Assembly (NCBI GenBank): GCA_964410665.1
Contig: CAYPIE010000079.1
Span: forward strand, 1-26,792
Direction of reading: 5' to 3'
Source of the DNA: CAYPIE01 sp964410665
GTDB lineage: Bacteria > Planctomycetota > Planctomycetia > Gemmatales > Gemmataceae
Length of the DNA stretch: 26,792 bases
This document shows positions 24,650 through 26,792 of the stretch, in pieces. Positions within the stretch are counted from its first letter, which is position 1. Each line of letters opens with the position of its first letter. The notes under the pieces were generated by a model. That model did not search any database. It was not told where the DNA came from and saw only the letters and a list, made by a program, of their open reading frames with translations. The translations under genes and the position numbers were made by a program.

Positions 24650-26461
24650 TTATTCGTGCTGGCGATGCCATGCTTGCAGGGTTTGTGTGCAGGCATCCAG
24701 CGGCAGATGGTCGATGGCTTTGACCTGATCACGCCAGGGAGCAAACAGGGGACCAAACAAATGGGCACGCAGGTGCAGGTCAATCTCGCGGATGCGTTGT
24801 TCGCGCCAGCGGCGGTCGGCCTCCTTGGCGACCTCTTCAAGATGGAAGCGTTGAAACCAGTCCGCGGCCATCGCACCGAAGACCCCAAGAAGGCCTCCAG
24901 CCCCAGCAGCACCGATCGAAGCGATAAAACCACCGGAAATCATCAAATCGCCGACTAACACCCCAGCCCCGGCCAAACCGGCTACATCAAGTACCGAAGG
25001 AATCGCCGAGCTCAGGGTCGGATGGGCCTGCGACCATTCATCGAGGGCCTCGCGGACATATGCCTCCCATTCGCTACCTGGGGTGGGTAGCGGGGTATCC
25101 TGGCAGATGGCCAGAGCGCGCCGTGTCTGTTCCCGGGACAGGACGGTGGAACGTTCCGCTTCAAATTGATCACGGCAAGCATCGACGCGTTGCTCGGCCA
25201 CTGCATGCAGCCGTTGGCGTTCGGCATCGGGACGAGCTGCTGTGTCGGCAGGGGCGGCCTGAAACTGCCGAATAAAGTCACGGGTATAGTTCACCGCCGC
25301 ATACACCTGCCCGCTGACAAAGCGCATCGGCAGAGTAAGCATGCGTAACCAGGTTCCTTGCCGTTCACGCGACTGCTCGATCAGTAGTTCCAGCACTCGG
25401 CCGATCGGAAAATCATCTCCCACCACCTGCTCGGCCGCACCATCGAACAGGCGTTCAGCCCGGGCCAGGTTCGTTTGCAGTGCTTCCCGATAGTCATGCG
25501 CGGCCCGGATCACCGCTGGGGCGCCACGTAGGAAGTTGGTCGCCGCCTCTTGCAGACTCTCAAGCACCAACTCGCCCGCATGCATGCCGCGCAAGACATC
25601 GTGGAGAGGCGGGTGGATGGGATAGATCGGCTGCACGCTCTCGAGGGTGGGTTGCTCCTGGAACGGGCTGTGATAGACCCAGGCCTGGGACAGAAAAGCA
25701 TGGAGGGTGTCGCCTTGGTGGCGGCGTTGACGAAAGTCCCAGTCGGGATTCACCGCTTGGGTTTTTTCGAGCAGATCCTGCCACTTTTGCCGTGCGGGTT
25801 CTGCAGCGGTCTTGGTGAATAAGTAAGCCAGCCGGGTGGCCAGCTGACAGCAGCGTTGTAACTCCTGAACGGCTCGGTAGTCGGCATAGCTTTCGCCATT
25901 GACGATGTAGAGCACGATCTCGGCACGCTCAAGCATGCGCTCAGCTTTGGCCCAATTGGTTCGGGTGACCGAATTAAAGTCGGGGACATCGACCAAGATC
26001 AGGCCGATCGAATCCTCGCCGGCGAGTCTGACGGATTCCTGGTAGAACAGGGTTTCGGGATGCACCCCGGGATCTTGCAGTTGCTCAGGACGCTGGAGCC
26101 GCTCGACGCGAAAACCTGGAAAGATCGCCGCGAGATGCGCTGCATCGGCAGCCGCTGGCGGCACGGCCGCAGCACTGGCAAGCGACAGCGGCCGCTTGCC
26201 ATCACCGGCAGGCACTACGATGCCGGTGAGCAGGCGAAATAAGGTGCTTTTCCCCGCCCCGGTCGGTCCGTACATGGTGGCCACCAAAACCGGTTGGCCC
26301 TGCTGCCGCTGATGAGCCTCCCAGCGCTGGCGAACTGCCTCAATGCCGCTGAGCTCTGGCCGTGGTTCTGGCAACATTGCCTGGATGCGCGGGATTTCAC
26401 GCAAGAGAACGGCGATATCGCTCAAAAACTGCTGAATGCGTGCGTGTGCTTCCATCGGCAT
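24650..26461 (-). CDS. dynamin-like membrane GTPase B (upstream gene of pair)
   Basis: A 603-residue protein. Residues about 1-45 are helical. The GTPase domain covers about 57-270, with G1 GPTGAGKST (65-73) and G3 DVPD (158-161). The expected NKxD (G4) is replaced by L-F-T216-K-T218, so guanine specificity is uncertain. A long helical middle part follows (about 290-480, rich in Arg, Glu and Gln). Then comes a Gly/Ala-rich hydrophobic stretch (about 484-532, including LAGAGVLVGDLMISGGFIASIGAAGAG) that could insert in or lie on a membrane, and a charged C-terminus. I start at the ATG at 26461, after GGTGG; the ATG at 26455 and a TTG at 26557 are alternatives. Being co-transcribed with GTPase A suggests a hetero-oligomeric pair (inference). 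Confidence 0.75.
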   Translation of the reverse strand: MPMEAHARIQQFLSDIAVLLREIPRIQAMLPEPRPELSGIEAVRQRWEAHQRQQGQPVLVATMYGPTGAGKSTLFRLLTGIVVPAGDGKRPLSLASAAAVPPAAADAAHLAAIFPGFRVERLQRPEQLQDPGVHPETLFYQESVRLAGEDSIGLILVDVPDFNSVTRTNWAKAERMLERAEIVLYIVNGESYADYRAVQELQRCCQLATRLAYLFTKTAAEPARQKWQDLLEKTQAVNPDWDFRQRRHQGDTLHAFLSQAWVYHSPFQEQPTLESVQPIYPIHPPLHDVLRGMHAGELVLESLQEAATNFLRGAPAVIRAAHDYREALQTNLARAERLFDGAAEQVVGDDFPIGRVLELLIEQSRERQGTWLRMLTLPMRFVSGQVYAAVNYTRDFIRQFQAAPADTAARPDAERQRLHAVAEQRVDACRDQFEAERSTVLSREQTRRALAICQDTPLPTPGSEWEAYVREALDEWSQAHPTLSSAIPSVLDVAGLAGAGVLVGDLMISGGFIASIGAAGAGGLLGVFGAMAADWFQRFHLEEVAKEADRRWREQRIREIDLHLRAHLFGPLFAPWRDQVKAIDHLPLDACTQTLQAWHRQHE

Positions 26462-26733
26462 AATGCCACCCAAACCAGCGCGGCGAGCAAAGAACTCGGT
26501 GTTCAGGGAACTGTAGATGTCGAAGCGTCTGGATGTCAATAGGGCCCAATGCTTCAAGACCTCGAATGCGATCGCGTCGGGCCTTACGGCCCGAAGCTCC
26601 TCAATGACTTGTGCTGCGTAGTAACAATCATCTAGTCAGACACGTTCATTCGACAATTGCCCTCCGAAGACGAGCCCCGACGTGTGTCCGGGGGTAAAGG
26701 AGAAACGCAAAACGAAGCGATTGTGGAAGAGTC
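26462..26733. other. upstream region of the GTPase operon with a hairpin and a coding-like stretch
   Basis: In the GTPase B frame there is no stop from 26461 upstream to about 26650, and the translation (for example KHWALLTSRRFDIYSSLN) looks protein-like, yet only TTG at 26557 could serve as a start. Inside it lies a perfect 7-bp hairpin: TCGGGCC (26577-26583), loop TTAC, GGCCCGA (26588-26594). It may be an unrecognised N-terminal extension, a remnant of another gene, or an untranslated leader. No separate gene is supported. Confidence 0.3.
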
Positions 26734-26791
26734 AGAAGCGATTGCGGTGCGGGGAAAGCGGCAGAGGCGATTGCGATGCGGGGAAAGAGGC
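26734..26791. repeat. two tandem 29-base units at the window edge
   Basis: Two adjacent copies of a 29-base unit (26734-26762 and 26763-26791) differ at three or four positions; each carries the core GCGATTGCG(G/A)TGCGGGGAAAG. A shorter related piece, GAAGCGATTG, sits at 26714-26723. The array is cut by the end of the window, so its true length is unknown. There are no spacers between the units. Confidence 0.7.
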
Positions 26792-26792
26792 A

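Noticed and set aside
26714..26792. possible CRISPR array
   Set aside because: The 29-base units are directly adjacent with no spacers and are imperfect; no cas genes are present.

Overview
The window looks like an ordinary chromosomal stretch from a planctomycete, probably in or near the Gemmatales. This rests on GC-rich coding sequence (third positions mostly G/C), a Hanks-type Ser/Thr kinase with a C-terminal tail beyond the membrane, a redoxin/cytochrome c/copper-monooxygenase-like fusion, retropepsin-like proteases carrying PDZ domains, and many secreted proteins of unknown function. The assignment comes from gene style alone, since no rRNA is present. I see no tRNA, CRISPR array, insertion sequence, integrase or phage gene.

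Layout. Positions 256-4127 (minus strand) hold two tandem paralogous aspartic-protease/PDZ proteins, translationally coupled, and upstream of them the redoxin-cytochrome fusion. A LysR-type regulator is divergent from the fusion (4395-5393). On the plus strand follow a membrane Ser/Thr kinase with two EF-hands (5550-7052) and the transcription-repair coupling factor mfd (7399-10776). Convergent to mfd is a methyltransferase-glycosyltransferase fusion (10833-12581). Divergent from that fusion is a tight three-gene plus-strand group: a membrane-anchored unknown, a secreted unknown and a Rieske oxygenase (12681-15711). Next come a GT39-type membrane glycosyltransferase and a sulfotransferase on the minus strand (15888-19040), separated by about 590 bases without a recognisable gene but with many hairpins. 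A ROK glucokinase and two overlapping GT2 glycosyltransferases follow on the plus strand (19612-22756). The window ends with a two-gene minus-strand operon of large, membrane-associated, dynamin-like GTPases (22717-26461).

How the genes may fit together (inference). Six genes (the methyltransferase-GT fusion, GT39, sulfotransferase, glucokinase and two GT2 enzymes) suggest a dispersed locus for making and decorating, possibly sulfating, surface glycans. The GTPase pair is the best candidate for an under-described system. Both proteins carry a P-loop GTPase domain followed by membrane-associating segments, and they are adjacent in one operon, as expected for partner proteins that remodel membranes. 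The kinase, with a cytoplasmic catalytic domain and EF-hands predicted outside the membrane, would suit calcium sensing. The three-gene Rieske group pairs an oxygenase with two exported proteins of unknown role.

Most start sites were moved inward from the longest open frame to a codon with a plausible ribosome binding site or signal peptide. These choices are stated per gene. Promoter and terminator calls are weak throughout because this lineage's consensus is not well defined and most hairpins lack a T-tract.
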